Shown: in pieces, positions 17,218-25,834 of the stretch
Position numbering within the stretch: position 1 is the stretch's first letter
Layout of the letters: each line of letters begins with the position of its first letter
Source: Bordetella avium
GTDB taxonomy: Bacteria; Pseudomonadota; Gammaproteobacteria; Burkholderiales; Burkholderiaceae_B
DNA length: 64,000 nucleotides
Assembly (NCBI RefSeq): GCF_034424645.1
Contig: NZ_CP139969.1
Location: forward strand, 3,038,001-3,102,000
Direction: 5' to 3'
The notes under the pieces: generated by a model
Told to the model about the DNA's origin: nothing
The model's database searches: none
Seen by the model: only the letters and a program-made list of their open reading frames with translations
Position numbers and translations under genes: made by a program

Positions 17218-18159
17218 ATGTCATCGAACAAACCGCTGCTCCTCATCAAAAACTCGGTAGACCCGGAAGGTCTGGCGCAGATCGGCGCCCACTTCGAGAT
17301 CATCAACGCGCCCACGCCTGAACGCTTCGAGCAGGCCATCATCGAAGCCGGCCACCGCGCCGAAGTCGTACTGACCAACGGCGCCACCGGCCTGAGCGCC
17401 GCGCAGATCGACGCCCTGCCGCGACTCAAACTGATCTGCTCGATGGGCGTGGGGCACGAGAATATCGCGCTGGCCCATGCCAAGGCGCGGGGTATCGCCG
17501 TCACCAATGGCGCCGGCACCAACGATAGCTGTGTCGCCGATCACGCCATGGGTCTCATCCTGGCCATCGTGCGCGGCATCCCCCGCCTGGACCGGCTCAC
17601 GCGGGAAGGCGTGTGGCGCTCGCAGCTCACGCTGCCGCCCAATGTATCGGGCAAGCAGGTCGGCATTCTTGGCCTGGGCGCCATCGGCGAGAAAATCGCC
17701 CAGCGGGCGCAGGGCTTTGACATGCCGATCGGCTACCACAACCGCCGTCCGCGCCCGGATTCCACACGGCGCTATTTCGACAGCCTGGAAGCCCTGGCCG
17801 ATTGGGCAGACATTCTGGTGGTGGCCATCCCCGGCGGCGCCGACAGCCACCACCGCGTCAACGCCAATATTCTTGAACGCCTGGGCCCGGCGGGCTATTT
17901 GATTAATATCGCGCGCGGCAGCGTCGTCGATACCGCAGCGCTGGAGCAGGCGCTGCGCCTGGGCAGGCTGGCCGGCGCCGGCCTGGATGTCTACGAGGGC
18001 GAGCCCAAACTGCCCTCCGGTCTGGCCGACCTGGAGAACATCGTGCTGACGCCCCATGTGGCCGGCTGGTCGCCCGAAGCCGTGCAACGCACGATCGACA
18101 AATTCCTGGAAAACGCCCGCCGCTTCTATGCGGGCGAACCCCTGCTCACCCCGATCTGA
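17218..18159 (+). CDS. NAD(P)-dependent D-2-hydroxyacid dehydrogenase
   Basis: A 313-residue D-isomer-specific 2-hydroxyacid dehydrogenase. The Rossmann motif is GLGAIGEKIA, and the catalytic residues are Arg (NIARGSVVD), Glu (DVYEGEP) and His (TPHVAGWS). The end of the second strand reads GYHNRRPR, and Arg residues there usually indicate NADPH preference, as in hydroxypyruvate/glyoxylate reductases. Two starts are possible: ATG 17170, overlapping the LysR stop as TGATG but adding a proline-rich 16-residue tail, or ATG 17218, which matches the family. I chose 17218. A role in reducing the 2-oxo acid from the island's amino acid product is possible (inference). Confidence 0.87.
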   Translation: MSSNKPLLLIKNSVDPEGLAQIGAHFEIINAPTPERFEQAIIEAGHRAEVVLTNGATGLSAAQIDALPRLKLICSMGVGHENIALAHAKARGIAVTNGAGTNDSCVADHAMGLILAIVRGIPRLDRLTREGVWRSQLTLPPNVSGKQVGILGLGAIGEKIAQRAQGFDMPIGYHNRRPRPDSTRRYFDSLEALADWADILVVAIPGGADSHHRVNANILERLGPAGYLINIARGSVVDTAALEQALRLGRLAGAGLDVYEGEPKLPSGLADLENIVLTPHVAGWSPEAVQRTIDKFLENARRFYAGEPLLTPI

Positions 18160-18201
18160 TCCGGCGGCCTGCCCGCAGCAGCCCGCTGGCAGGCGCGGCC
18201 C

Positions 18202-18720
18202 TCAAGCCGTGCCTGCCAACACCTTGTAGAAAAAAGTCGTTCCGCACAGCTCGCCATGGCCATCGCGCGCGAAGCCGGGAATCTGGCCAGCCTCGACATA
18301 AGCCGCGCTGCGGTAGAGCCGGGACGCCACATCGCCCGTGCGGGTATCCAGCACCAGCAGGCTTCTGCGAGCCTGCACGGCAATGGCCTCGATGGCTTCG
18401 AGCAATTGGCGGCCGATGCCCTGCCCGCGAAAGTCCGTGTGCACCATCAGCTTCTCGACCTCGGCCCGATGCAGGCCGTTCTCTTTGCCGCACAGCGACA
18501 ACTGCACCGATCCGGCCATGCGCTGATCCTGGGTGCAGACAAGCAGCACTCTGGACCCTGCGCCAAGCGAGGCGCCGACCTCCCGCCAATAGGTTTGCGC
18601 GGCTGTCTGCGCCAGCGGCGGCAGAAAGCCGATCGAGGCGCCCTCATCCACACAGTTTTTGAGCAGCTCGGATAAGCCGTCCAGCGCAGGCCCGGTATCG
18701 AACAAACGCGTAATAAGCAT
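18202..18720 (-). CDS. GNAT family N-acetyltransferase
   Basis: A 172-residue acetyltransferase. The acetyl-CoA loop is DFRGQGIGRQLL (about 103-114), preceded by the V-x-kLmVHt strand (AEVEKLMVH). ARRSLLVLDTRTGD and AAYVEAGQIPGF complete the fold. The ATG at 18720 has an AGGGG site; the frame opens at 18783. Substrate unknown. Related proteins include small-molecule and antibiotic acetylators, but nothing here specifies one. It converges on the 2-hydroxyacid dehydrogenase gene. Confidence 0.85.
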   Translation of the reverse strand: MLITRLFDTGPALDGLSELLKNCVDEGASIGFLPPLAQTAAQTYWREVGASLGAGSRVLLVCTQDQRMAGSVQLSLCGKENGLHRAEVEKLMVHTDFRGQGIGRQLLEAIEAIAVQARRSLLVLDTRTGDVASRLYRSAAYVEAGQIPGFARDGHGELCGTTFFYKVLAGTA

Positions 18721-18804
18721 CTTTTTTTTCCCCTGTTGCCCTGCCGGGTCGTTTTCGTACAAGCATGCTCCCGCGCCGTTCAAGACCGGCGCGGGAGCAA
18801 GCGC

Positions 18805-20193
18805 TCAGAACTCTTCCAGAAAGCGCATGCGAAAGCGCCTGCCCTTGATATTGCTGTTGGAAATCCGCGAGAACGCCTGCTTGGCGATCTGACGGTCCAG
18901 CGCCACATAGGCGTTGAACTCCGTGATGTTGATCTTGCCCACCTGCTCGAAGCTCAGCCCGCCGTCACCCGTGAGCGCGCCCAGCAGATCGCCCGGACGC
19001 AGCTTGTCCTTTTTACCGCCCTGGATGCACAGCGTGACCATGGGCGCGCGCAAAGGGCGGTCCGCCTTGGAACGCAGCGATTTGATATCCGCCCATTTGA
19101 GCGGCGCGCCCTGATATTGCTCGATCAGGTTGGCCCAGCGCATTTCCTCGGGCGAGCACAGGCTTAAGGCCAGGCCTTTCTGCTCGCCCCGGCCGCTGCG
19201 GCCGATGCGGTGCACATGGACTTCCGTGTCCTTACTCACATCCACATTGATCACCGCGCTCAGGTTCTGGATATCCAGACCGCGCGCGGCCACATCCGTC
19301 GCCACCAGGACCGCGCAGCTCTGGTTGGCGAACTGGATCAGAATCTCGTCGCGGTCACGCTGCTCCAGGTCGCCATTGAGCGCCTGGGCACTGATGCCGT
19401 CGGCGCGCAAGCGTTCGATCAGCTCATGACTGCGGATCTTGGTATTACAGAACACCAGAGTCGAGGCCGGCCGGTAGTGCGCCAGCAAGGTGGCCACGGC
19501 ATCGAGCCGGTCTGCCTCATCGATTTCGTAAAAAATCTGCTCGATGCGGCTGGCGTCGTGCTGCGTCTGCACCTTGACTTCGGCCGGGTTGCGCAGAAAG
19601 CGAGCGCTGAGCTTGCGGATGTTATCGGGATAGGTCGCGGAAAACAGCAGCGTCTGGCGCTTGACCGGGCAATGCGAAGCAATGGCGACGATGTCGTCGT
19701 AAAAACCCATATCCACCATGCGGTCGGCTTCGTCCAGCACCAGGGTTTTCAAGGCCGCCAAATCCAGGTTGCCGCGCGCCAGATGATCCTGAACACGGCC
19801 AGGCGTGCCCACCACCAGATGCGCGCCACGGGCCAGCGACTCGGCCTGCGGCCGACCGGCAGCGCCGCCGCACAGCGTCAACACCTTGACGTTAGGAATC
19901 AAACGGGCCAGGCGGCGCAGCTCTTGCGCCACCTGGTCGGCCAGTTCTCGGGTAGGGCAGAGCACCAAGGCCTGCGGCACCAGGCGCGTCAGGTCCAGCG
20001 ATTGCAGCAGGCCCAGGCCGAAAGCCGCGGTTTTGCCGCTGCCGGTCTTGGCCTGCGCGATGAGATCGCGCCCATCAAGAATAAGGGGCAGGCTCTGCTC
20101 CTGAATAGGCGTCATCTGCTCAAAACCCAGGCTTTGCAGGTTTTCCAGCAAGGCGGGGAGCAGCGGCAAGGAAGAAAAAGACGTATCGGTCAC
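18805..20193 (-). CDS. dbpA: DEAD-box ATP-dependent RNA helicase DbpA
   Basis: A 462-residue RNA helicase. The helicase motifs run in order: Q-motif MTPIQEQSLP, motif I AQAKTGSGKT, Ia PTRELA, TPGR, DEAD (VLDEADRM), SAT and the C-terminal HRIGRSGR. A C-terminal RNA-binding domain (about 385-460, LLGALTGDGGLSFEQVGKI) is the DbpA-type module that targets hairpin 92 of 23S rRNA in 50S assembly. The start is inferred as GTG at 20193-20191, giving VTDTSFSSLPLLP as in other DbpA proteins. An upstream ATG in frame would add unrelated sequence. There is no strong ribosome site at the GTG. Confidence 0.9.
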   Translation of the reverse strand: MTDTSFSSLPLLPALLENLQSLGFEQMTPIQEQSLPLILDGRDLIAQAKTGSGKTAAFGLGLLQSLDLTRLVPQALVLCPTRELADQVAQELRRLARLIPNVKVLTLCGGAAGRPQAESLARGAHLVVGTPGRVQDHLARGNLDLAALKTLVLDEADRMVDMGFYDDIVAIASHCPVKRQTLLFSATYPDNIRKLSARFLRNPAEVKVQTQHDASRIEQIFYEIDEADRLDAVATLLAHYRPASTLVFCNTKIRSHELIERLRADGISAQALNGDLEQRDRDEILIQFANQSCAVLVATDVAARGLDIQNLSAVINVDVSKDTEVHVHRIGRSGRGEQKGLALSLCSPEEMRWANLIEQYQGAPLKWADIKSLRSKADRPLRAPMVTLCIQGGKKDKLRPGDLLGALTGDGGLSFEQVGKINITEFNAYVALDRQIAKQAFSRISNSNIKGRRFRMRFLEEF

Positions 20194-20457
20194 AATAGGA
20201 GCAGATCGCGAGATCTGCAAAAAACAGTTCAAGCGACAGTGTATGCCTTTGGCGCCCAAGCCGAGCACGAGGCATCGGCGCCGCCCTGATCGGCAGCCCC
20301 CCCGGCAGGGCTGCCGATCAAAGCACATGATGGCCAGGCCCGCCGATGAGCCGTCGCGGCAAGAAAGCCTAGTCCAGCAGACCGGCGACCTCGCCCCTGA
20401 CCCGCCGCGCATCGACCATCGGCTTGTCCGACAGCATGCCATCGTTTGGCATGGCCG

Positions 20458-21606
20458 CTACCAGCCGCGAAAGCGCGGCCAGACGGCGGCCACATCCGCG
20501 CCGCGCAGCACTTGGTAGGCGTCGTGCTGAGCGCCGGTCGCGCAGGCATGGTTGGGCAGAATGCGCAGACGCGTGCCGATGGGCAGATCGGGAAGCGCGC
20601 CGGTCGCCCCCGGACGCAGCGTGATGATGCCCTGCTCCTGGTTGGTCTGCTTGAGCACGAGCCCGGGCAAAGGATGGCCCGCCACATCGCACACCAAGCC
20701 GTAATACTGGTCCACGGCCTGATTGGCCGTGCCCCGGTCGCGCGACATGGCCATCCAACCGGCATCGACCAGAATCCAAGCCTTTTCCGGCTGATGCCCG
20801 ATGACGGTGGTCAGCACCGACAAGGCGATGTCGTCTTGTTTACAGACCCCAAGGCCGGCCATGAAGAGGTCGAAAAACACATAGACGCCGGCTCGCACCT
20901 CCGTAACCCCCTCGAGGTTCTCGGCAAACATCGCGGTGGGCGTGGAACCCACGCTGACGACCGGGCAAGGCAGACCCTGCTCGCGCAACACGGCCGCAGC
21001 GCGCACTGCCGCGCTGCGTTCGCGCTCGGCCATATCACGGATGGCCGCTACATCCGGCGAGCTGTATGACTCCCCGGCATGGGTCATCACGCCGTGCAGC
21101 TCGGCGCCGCCTTCGTGCAAGGCGCGGCCGATCGCGCAGAGCAAAGCCTGCTGCTCCGGTCGCACGCCGGCGCGGTGGCCGTCGGAGTCGATTTCAATCA
21201 AAGCGGGGATGGGCGCGCCCGCGGCGCGCGAACGACTGGCCAGCGCCTGCGCGGCCTCGACGCTATCGACGACCACGGTCAGATTCACGCCTTGCGCACG
21301 CAAGGCCAAGACCCGGTCTATCTTGGCCGGAGACAGACCGACGGCATAAAGAATATCCCGCACCCCCGCCCGGGCGAACTGCTCGGCCTCCTGCAAGGTG
21401 GACACAGCGGCCGGCCCTTGCGGCGTCTGCATCGCGCGCCGAGCCACCTCGACCGACTTGGGCGTTTTCAAATGCGGACGCAGGGCGACACCCAGACGCC
21501 GCATACGGGCCTTCATGTATTCGATGTTCGCCTCCATGCGCGCCTCATCCAGCAGCAGGCAGGGCGTATCAAGGCTGTCGAGGGTGGGCCGCGTTTTCCT
21601 ATTCAT
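20458..21606 (-). CDS. PLP-dependent D-threonine aldolase / D-serine dehydratase-like (DSD1) enzyme
   Basis: A 382-residue fold-type III PLP enzyme. The N-terminal alanine racemase-like barrel contains the PLP lysine in ALRPHLKTPKS (about 48). The C-terminal domain carries the metal pair in ILPNHACATG (His-x-Cys), diagnostic of the D-threonine aldolase/DSD1 family. Members cleave D-3-hydroxy amino acids (D-threonine, 3-hydroxy-D-aspartate) or deaminate D-serine. The start at 21606 has GGAG eight bases upstream. A LysR gene is divergent. Substrate choice between these reactions cannot be made from sequence. Confidence 0.88.
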   Translation of the reverse strand: MNRKTRPTLDSLDTPCLLLDEARMEANIEYMKARMRRLGVALRPHLKTPKSVEVARRAMQTPQGPAAVSTLQEAEQFARAGVRDILYAVGLSPAKIDRVLALRAQGVNLTVVVDSVEAAQALASRSRAAGAPIPALIEIDSDGHRAGVRPEQQALLCAIGRALHEGGAELHGVMTHAGESYSSPDVAAIRDMAERERSAAVRAAAVLREQGLPCPVVSVGSTPTAMFAENLEGVTEVRAGVYVFFDLFMAGLGVCKQDDIALSVLTTVIGHQPEKAWILVDAGWMAMSRDRGTANQAVDQYYGLVCDVAGHPLPGLVLKQTNQEQGIITLRPGATGALPDLPIGTRLRILPNHACATGAQHDAYQVLRGADVAAVWPRFRGW

Positions 21607-21908
21607 TTCATGACTCCAATATGCCGGCACAGCCCAGGCGCGGGCTGCGTTTGCGCCCTTGTCCAGCGGGACCGCCGGACGAGGTAAATACGTGAATTCG
21701 AAGCGGGATAGCATGGGCGATGTCAGGCCTGGCGGCCTGCGCTGCGGCGGGCAATGCATCGAAGACCGCGCCGCAAGACAGCAGGCAAGAAGCAAACCCG
21801 CGTCGCAAGGCCCTTCTCCAGGCAGAACGGCTAGCAACACAGATAAAGGCGTGGCGAAATTCTGGTCTGAAGTATGGGGCCGGGCGAGGTAAAGATGGCT
21901 AACATCAA

Positions 21909-21925
21909 CTTAATACTGAATTAAG
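21909..21925. promoter_or_regulatory. Palindrome just upstream of the LysR gene at 21931
   Basis: CTTAAT-ACTGA-ATTAAG is a perfect 6-bp dyad ending six bases before the LysR start, in the 324-bp divergent gap with the DSD1 gene. It is a plausible autoregulatory LysR operator. The rest of that gap shows nothing I recognise. Confidence 0.45.
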
Positions 21926-21930
21926 CACGC

Positions 21931-22845
21931 ATGAATATGCTGAGCACGGACGATTTGTTATTTTTCATGGCCCTGACGCCGGAGCAAACGCTGGCCGATG
22001 CCGCGCGCAGGCTGGACGTCACCCCCTCCGCCGTCACGCAGCGTCTTAGCGCGATGGAGCGCCGGCTAGGCATTCAACTGGTGGATCGCAGCGGCCGGCG
22101 CATCGCCCTGACCGATGAGGGCGAATTGCTGGCCGAACGGGCGCGCTCGATCTGCGCTCAGCTCAGCGGCCTGGCCGATACCCTGGCCAGCCGCCGCGGA
22201 CAGGTCGCCGGACAGCTGCGCGTGTTGGCGCCCCTGGGCTTTGGCCAGCGCCATATCGCGCCTCTGGTAGGCCGCTTTCAACAGCAATACCCTGAAGTCA
22301 CCGCCACTCTGATGCTCTCCGACCGGCCGCAGCGTCTGGACGCGCATCACTGGGATGTGCTGATCCATATCGGCGAGCTGCGCGACTCATCGCTCATCAT
22401 GCACCGGCTGGCCAGAAACCGGCGCATTCTCTGCGCCGCCCCCGCCTACCTGAAACGGCAGGGCACCCCCGCCTCTCCCGAGGATCTGCACCATCATGAT
22501 TGCATCGCGCTGCGTGAAAACGACGAAGACGTCACGCTGTGGCGGCTAGGCAACCATGACGGCCGCCGCGCCACCGTCCGCATCGAACCCAGGCTGGCCA
22601 GCAACGATGGCGGCGTCGCGCTGCAATGGGCCTTGAGCGGCCTGGGCATACTCGCCCGTTCCGAATGGGATGTGGCCGAAGCCCTCCGCGATGGAAAACT
22701 GCTAGAGATATTGCCAGGCTGGCGCCTGCCTGACGCCGATATCGTCGCCCTGGTTTCCTCGCGCAAATCCCGTTCGGCGCGCACCGAACGGTTTCTGGAG
22801 CAGCTGCACGAGATGGCGACTCCCTGGCTTGCGGACAGCGCCTAG
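21931..22845 (+). CDS. LysR-family transcriptional regulator
   Basis: A 304-residue LysR regulator. The HTH (TLADAARRLDVTPSAVTQRL, about 16-37) is followed by a recognisable effector domain (VAGQLRVLAPLGFGQRHIAP onward). The QRLSAMERRLGIQLVDRSGRR stretch is typical. It is divergent from the D-threonine aldolase-like gene, which is its most likely target. No good Shine-Dalgarno precedes the ATG at 21931; ATG 21937 is an alternative start. Confidence 0.92.
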   Translation: MNMLSTDDLLFFMALTPEQTLADAARRLDVTPSAVTQRLSAMERRLGIQLVDRSGRRIALTDEGELLAERARSICAQLSGLADTLASRRGQVAGQLRVLAPLGFGQRHIAPLVGRFQQQYPEVTATLMLSDRPQRLDAHHWDVLIHIGELRDSSLIMHRLARNRRILCAAPAYLKRQGTPASPEDLHHHDCIALRENDEDVTLWRLGNHDGRRATVRIEPRLASNDGGVALQWALSGLGILARSEWDVAEALRDGKLLEILPGWRLPDADIVALVSSRKSRSARTERFLEQLHEMATPWLADSA

Positions 22846-23213
22846 CGCACTGAACACCTCGAACCGAGCCGGGCTTGCCACCCTGAGCCTCCAAAAAGCC
22901 AGAACCCCCTGGCCGGATATTGCCCTAGCGCAACAGGTTTTTTTCCTTGCTTCCCGCTCTCGGAAAATGTTGAACAAGTACGAAAAACCGCGAATGCCGG
23001 GCAGGTTCGGGCGAGCCCAGCCGCCAACGCGGCAATGCCTAGCTTTTCCAGGGCAGGCGATCCCGCGAGCCCTAGAAAGCCCTACGCCTCATCTTGGTTT
23101 CTCTGCCGTATATCAAACGACGGGCGCCGGCGGCCCGTTGCCGCGCTCCCTTTTTTTGCACGTCTTGTATATCCTATTGCGGGTAGCCAACCCCGTTCAC
23201 AGAAGGTGCATTC
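22846..23213. other. Intergenic region, 368 bp, no gene recognised
   Basis: No credible coding frame. A dyad ACGGGC/GCCCGT at 23120-23138 lies about 12 bases before a T7 run near 23151-23157 and may end leftward or upstream transcription. The segment just before the lipoprotein gene is locally AT-rich (CTTGTATATCC near 23164) and probably holds its promoter. Confidence 0.4.
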
Positions 23214-23456
23214 ATGAATAGAGCGTTGATAGCGATTACCCTGACCGCCGGAGCCCTGGCTCTGGCGGGTTGCCAGAATATGCCGGGCGGTGCGAAAGCC
23301 AGCTCCGAATTCGATTGCATTGCCGGCACGGTCGGCGGCGCGGTCGTCGGCGGCCTGCTGGGCAGCATGGTCGGCGGGGGCACCGGCAAAACCATCGCCA
23401 CGGTGGCGGGTGCGGGCGCGGGCAGCTATGCCGGCAATCAAATTGGCTGCCGCTGA
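23214..23456 (+). CDS. Small glycine-zipper lipoprotein
   Basis: An 80-residue outer-membrane lipoprotein candidate. The lipobox LALAGC puts the lipidated Cys at residue 20. The rest is rich in Gly/Ala repeats (GTVGGAVVGGLLGSMVGGG and ATVAGAGAGSYAGNQIG), a glycine-zipper 2TM pattern like that of the 17-kDa antigen and SlyB families. Such proteins stabilise the outer membrane or insert as helical hairpins. It is followed eight bases later by an EF-hand protein gene, probably co-transcribed. Confidence 0.75.
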   Translation: MNRALIAITLTAGALALAGCQNMPGGAKASSEFDCIAGTVGGAVVGGLLGSMVGGGTGKTIATVAGAGAGSYAGNQIGCR

Positions 23457-23464
23457 GGATCACC

Positions 23465-23833
23465 ATGAAAAAATCTGTTATCCGCATTGCCCAGGTGGCC
23501 GCCCTCTCGCTGAGCGTTCTGGCCCTGTCCGCGCAAGCGCAGACCCGTGCGTTCGATCCCAAGGTCTACCAGCAAATGGACACCAACGGCGACGGCAAGG
23601 TCAGCGAAGCCAAGTACCGCAACTTCATGGAAAAGGCTTTCGACAAGCTCAACACCAGCGGCGATGGCAAACTGACGCCGGCGCAATCGGCGAATGTCCT
23701 GACCGAGCGTGAATTCGCCCTGCTCGACAAGAACAAAAAAGGCTATGTGACCCGGGAGGAGTTCATGACTCAGGTCATGAACGACTTCCGCAAGCAAGAT
23801 CGCAACGGCGATGGCTTTCTAAGCCTCAACTAA
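23465..23833 (+). CDS. Secreted EF-hand protein with four loop-like segments
   Basis: A 122-residue protein with a Sec signal peptide (hydrophobic about 8-22, cleavage near AQAQT). Four EF-hand-like loops follow: DTNGDGKVSEAK, NTSGDGKLTPAQ, DKNKKGYVTREE and DRNGDGFLSLN. None is a fully canonical 12-residue loop: the first and second lack the acidic residue at position 12, the third has Lys at position 5, and the fourth is cut off by the C-terminus. Calcium binding is plausible but probably weak. ATG 23465 has GAGGA seven bases upstream. A terminator follows about 30 bases after the stop. Confidence 0.78.
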   Translation: MKKSVIRIAQVAALSLSVLALSAQAQTRAFDPKVYQQMDTNGDGKVSEAKYRNFMEKAFDKLNTSGDGKLTPAQSANVLTEREFALLDKNKKGYVTREEFMTQVMNDFRKQDRNGDGFLSLN

Positions 23834-23862
23834 GCGGGGCAGCAACACTTCTGCGCATAAAA

Positions 23863-23886
23863 AACGGCCTTCCTTGGAAGGCCGTT
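23863..23886. terminator. Bidirectional intrinsic terminator
   Basis: AACGGCCTTCC, a TT loop, then GGAAGGCCGTT form an 11-bp perfect stem between convergent genes. An A-run precedes it (23859-23864), which becomes a U-tract for leftward transcripts of the aromatic operon, so it can serve both directions. Confidence 0.8.
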
Positions 23887-23971
23887 ACACTTTCGCCGTA
23901 CTACAAAAACACTGCCCGACAGCGCCGCCGGCACTCCCGGCCCGGACGGCGCGCAGCATCTCTCTGACCTG

Positions 23972-24949
23972 TCAGTCGATCACAGCGCCAGCCGTACGCA
24001 CCACCTTGCCCAGGCGCTCGTATTCCTCATTCGAGAAAGTCTTGAGCCCCTCGCGGGTGGTCGGCGCGGGCTGGGCGCCGCGCTCTTCCAACTGCGCGCG
24101 CAAGGCGGGTTCAGCCAGAACCTTGTGAACAGCGGCGTTCACGCGATCCAGCACCGCAGGCGGCGTGCCCTTGGGCGCATAGAGCGCATCCCAGGCAAAG
24201 AAGGAGTAGCCCGGAACCCCGGCCTCGGCCACCGTCGGGATATCCGGATTGGAGGCCACCCGCTCATTGGTCGTGACGGCCAGCGCGCGCAGGCGCTTGG
24301 CCTTGATTTGCTGCGCCACATTGGGCATCACATCGATCAAGAGCGACAAACGCCCGCCCATCAAATCCGTCATGGCCGCAGCGCCCCCCTTGTAAGGCAC
24401 GTGCACGATATCCACGCCCGTCATCTGCTTGAGCTGCTCACAAGCCAGATGCGACGTGGTGCCATTGCCGGCCGAGCCGCAGGTCAGCATGCCAGGCTTG
24501 GCGCGCGCGGCGTCCAGCAAATCCTTCAGGCTTTGATACGGCTCGTCAGGATTGACGACCACGGCGGCGGCAATCGTAGTCAGCCGGGAAATGGGCTCGA
24601 AATCATCCCGCGAAAAGCCGGTGTTTTTATACAGCCAGTGATTGATGGCCTGCGTGCCATTGGTGGCATAGGCCAGGGTGTAGCCGTTGGGCTCGGCACG
24701 CGAGGCCGTGGCGCTGCCGATGTTGCCGCCCGCGCCCGGACGGTTCTCGATCACAATGGTTTGGCCCAGATCACGCATGAGCGGTTCACTCATCAACCGG
24801 GCCAGTGTGTCGGCGCCGCCGCCGGCCGGGAAGGGCACAACCAGGCTGATGGAACGGCTGGGCCAGGTTTCGGCGCTGGCGGGCGCGCCCGCCAGCAAAC
24901 AGGTGGCGATACCGGCTGCCCACAGGGCGGTTGGTTTGAAAAAGGACAT
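23972..24949 (-). CDS. Bug-type tripartite tricarboxylate transporter receptor (TctC family)
   Basis: A 325-residue periplasmic receptor with a Sec signal peptide (about 1-26, ending in APASAE). The family signatures are WPSRSISLVVPFPAGGGAD, IENRPGAGGN and the VPYKGG motif. Bug proteins bind carboxylates and are greatly expanded in Bordetella and relatives. No TctA/TctB membrane genes are in the window, so the transporter partner must be elsewhere. It is the last gene of the aromatic operon, so an aromatic or dicarboxylic acid ligand is inferred. Confidence 0.9.
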   Translation of the reverse strand: MSFFKPTALWAAGIATCLLAGAPASAETWPSRSISLVVPFPAGGGADTLARLMSEPLMRDLGQTIVIENRPGAGGNIGSATASRAEPNGYTLAYATNGTQAINHWLYKNTGFSRDDFEPISRLTTIAAAVVVNPDEPYQSLKDLLDAARAKPGMLTCGSAGNGTTSHLACEQLKQMTGVDIVHVPYKGGAAAMTDLMGGRLSLLIDVMPNVAQQIKAKRLRALAVTTNERVASNPDIPTVAEAGVPGYSFFAWDALYAPKGTPPAVLDRVNAAVHKVLAEPALRAQLEERGAQPAPTTREGLKTFSNEEYERLGKVVRTAGAVID

Positions 24950-25031
24950 TTCAGGTCTCCTCGATAATGCGTTACTGGCCTTGTCCCGGCCTTAAGTGTG
25001 TAAAAAGGCCGGCGGCGACCGGCCCTGGGAA

Positions 25032-25829
25032 TCAGTAAACGCCTGCCGCGCCACTGGAGGCCGCACGCCCATACCGTGCTGCCAGATCCGTCGCGGCGCG
25101 GGCCAGCAGCGTGGCGTCCACCCCCACGGCGGTGAACAGGCTGCCGCATTCGATATAGCGGTCGGCCAGTTTGGGATCGCTGATCAGAATGCCGGCGGCC
25201 TTGCCCTGCCCCCGGATGCGGGCAATCGCCGCTTCAATGATCTCCTGCACCGCCGGGTGATTGGGCTGGCCGAGATAGCCGTAGTCGGCGGCCAGATCGG
25301 CGGGCCCGATGAACACGCCATCCACCCCTTCGACGGCGCAGATCTCGTCCAGCGCCTCGACGCCACGGCGGGTCTCGACCTGCACCAGGGTGCACATGGC
25401 CGCGTCGGCCTCGGCAAGATAGCCGGGCAGACGGTTCCAGCGCGAGGCGCGCGCCAGCGCGCTCCCGACCCCCCGAATGCCGGAAGGCGGATAACGCATG
25501 GCGGCCACGGCCGCCGCCGCTTCCTCGGCGCTCTGAATCATAGGCACCAGCAGCGTGCGGGCTCCCAGATCGAGCAAACGCTTGATCTCCACCGGATCAT
25601 TCCAGGCGGGGCGCACCACGGGCTCCAGCGGATAGGCCGCCAGCACCTGTAGCTGTCTAAGAATGCTGTCCAGGGTGTTGGGCGCATGCTCGCCATCGAT
25701 CAGCAGCCAGTCAAAACCGGCGCCAGCCACGACCTCGGCCGCATAGCCATCGGCCAGGCCCAACCACATGCCGATCTGCGATTCGCCGCGCGCCAGCGCC
25801 GCCTTAAAGGTATTGCCAGGGGTTTTCAT
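25032..25829 (-). CDS. hpaI: 4-hydroxy-2-oxoheptane-1,7-dioate aldolase (HpaI)
   Basis: A 265-residue class II metal-dependent aldolase. It shares long identical-looking stretches with E. coli Hpa[39 protein letters not shown] and [13 protein letters not shown]. The metal-site Glu (LVQVETR) and the base His (GEHAPN) are in place. The reaction splits 4-hydroxy-2-oxoheptanedioate to pyruvate and succinic semialdehyde. ATG 25829 is preceded closely by the hpaH stop (25835), so they are co-translated. It is the terminal catabolic step of the cluster, though the upstream steps differ from the homoprotocatechuate pathway. Confidence 0.9.
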   Translation of the reverse strand: MKTPGNTFKAALARGESQIGMWLGLADGYAAEVVAGAGFDWLLIDGEHAPNTLDSILRQLQVLAAYPLEPVVRPAWNDPVEIKRLLDLGARTLLVPMIQSAEEAAAAVAAMRYPPSGIRGVGSALARASRWNRLPGYLAEADAAMCTLVQVETRRGVEALDEICAVEGVDGVFIGPADLAADYGYLGQPNHPAVQEIIEAAIARIRGQGKAAGILISDPKLADRYIECGSLFTAVGVDATLLARAATDLAARYGRAASSGAAGVY

Positions 25830-25834
25830 GGGTC

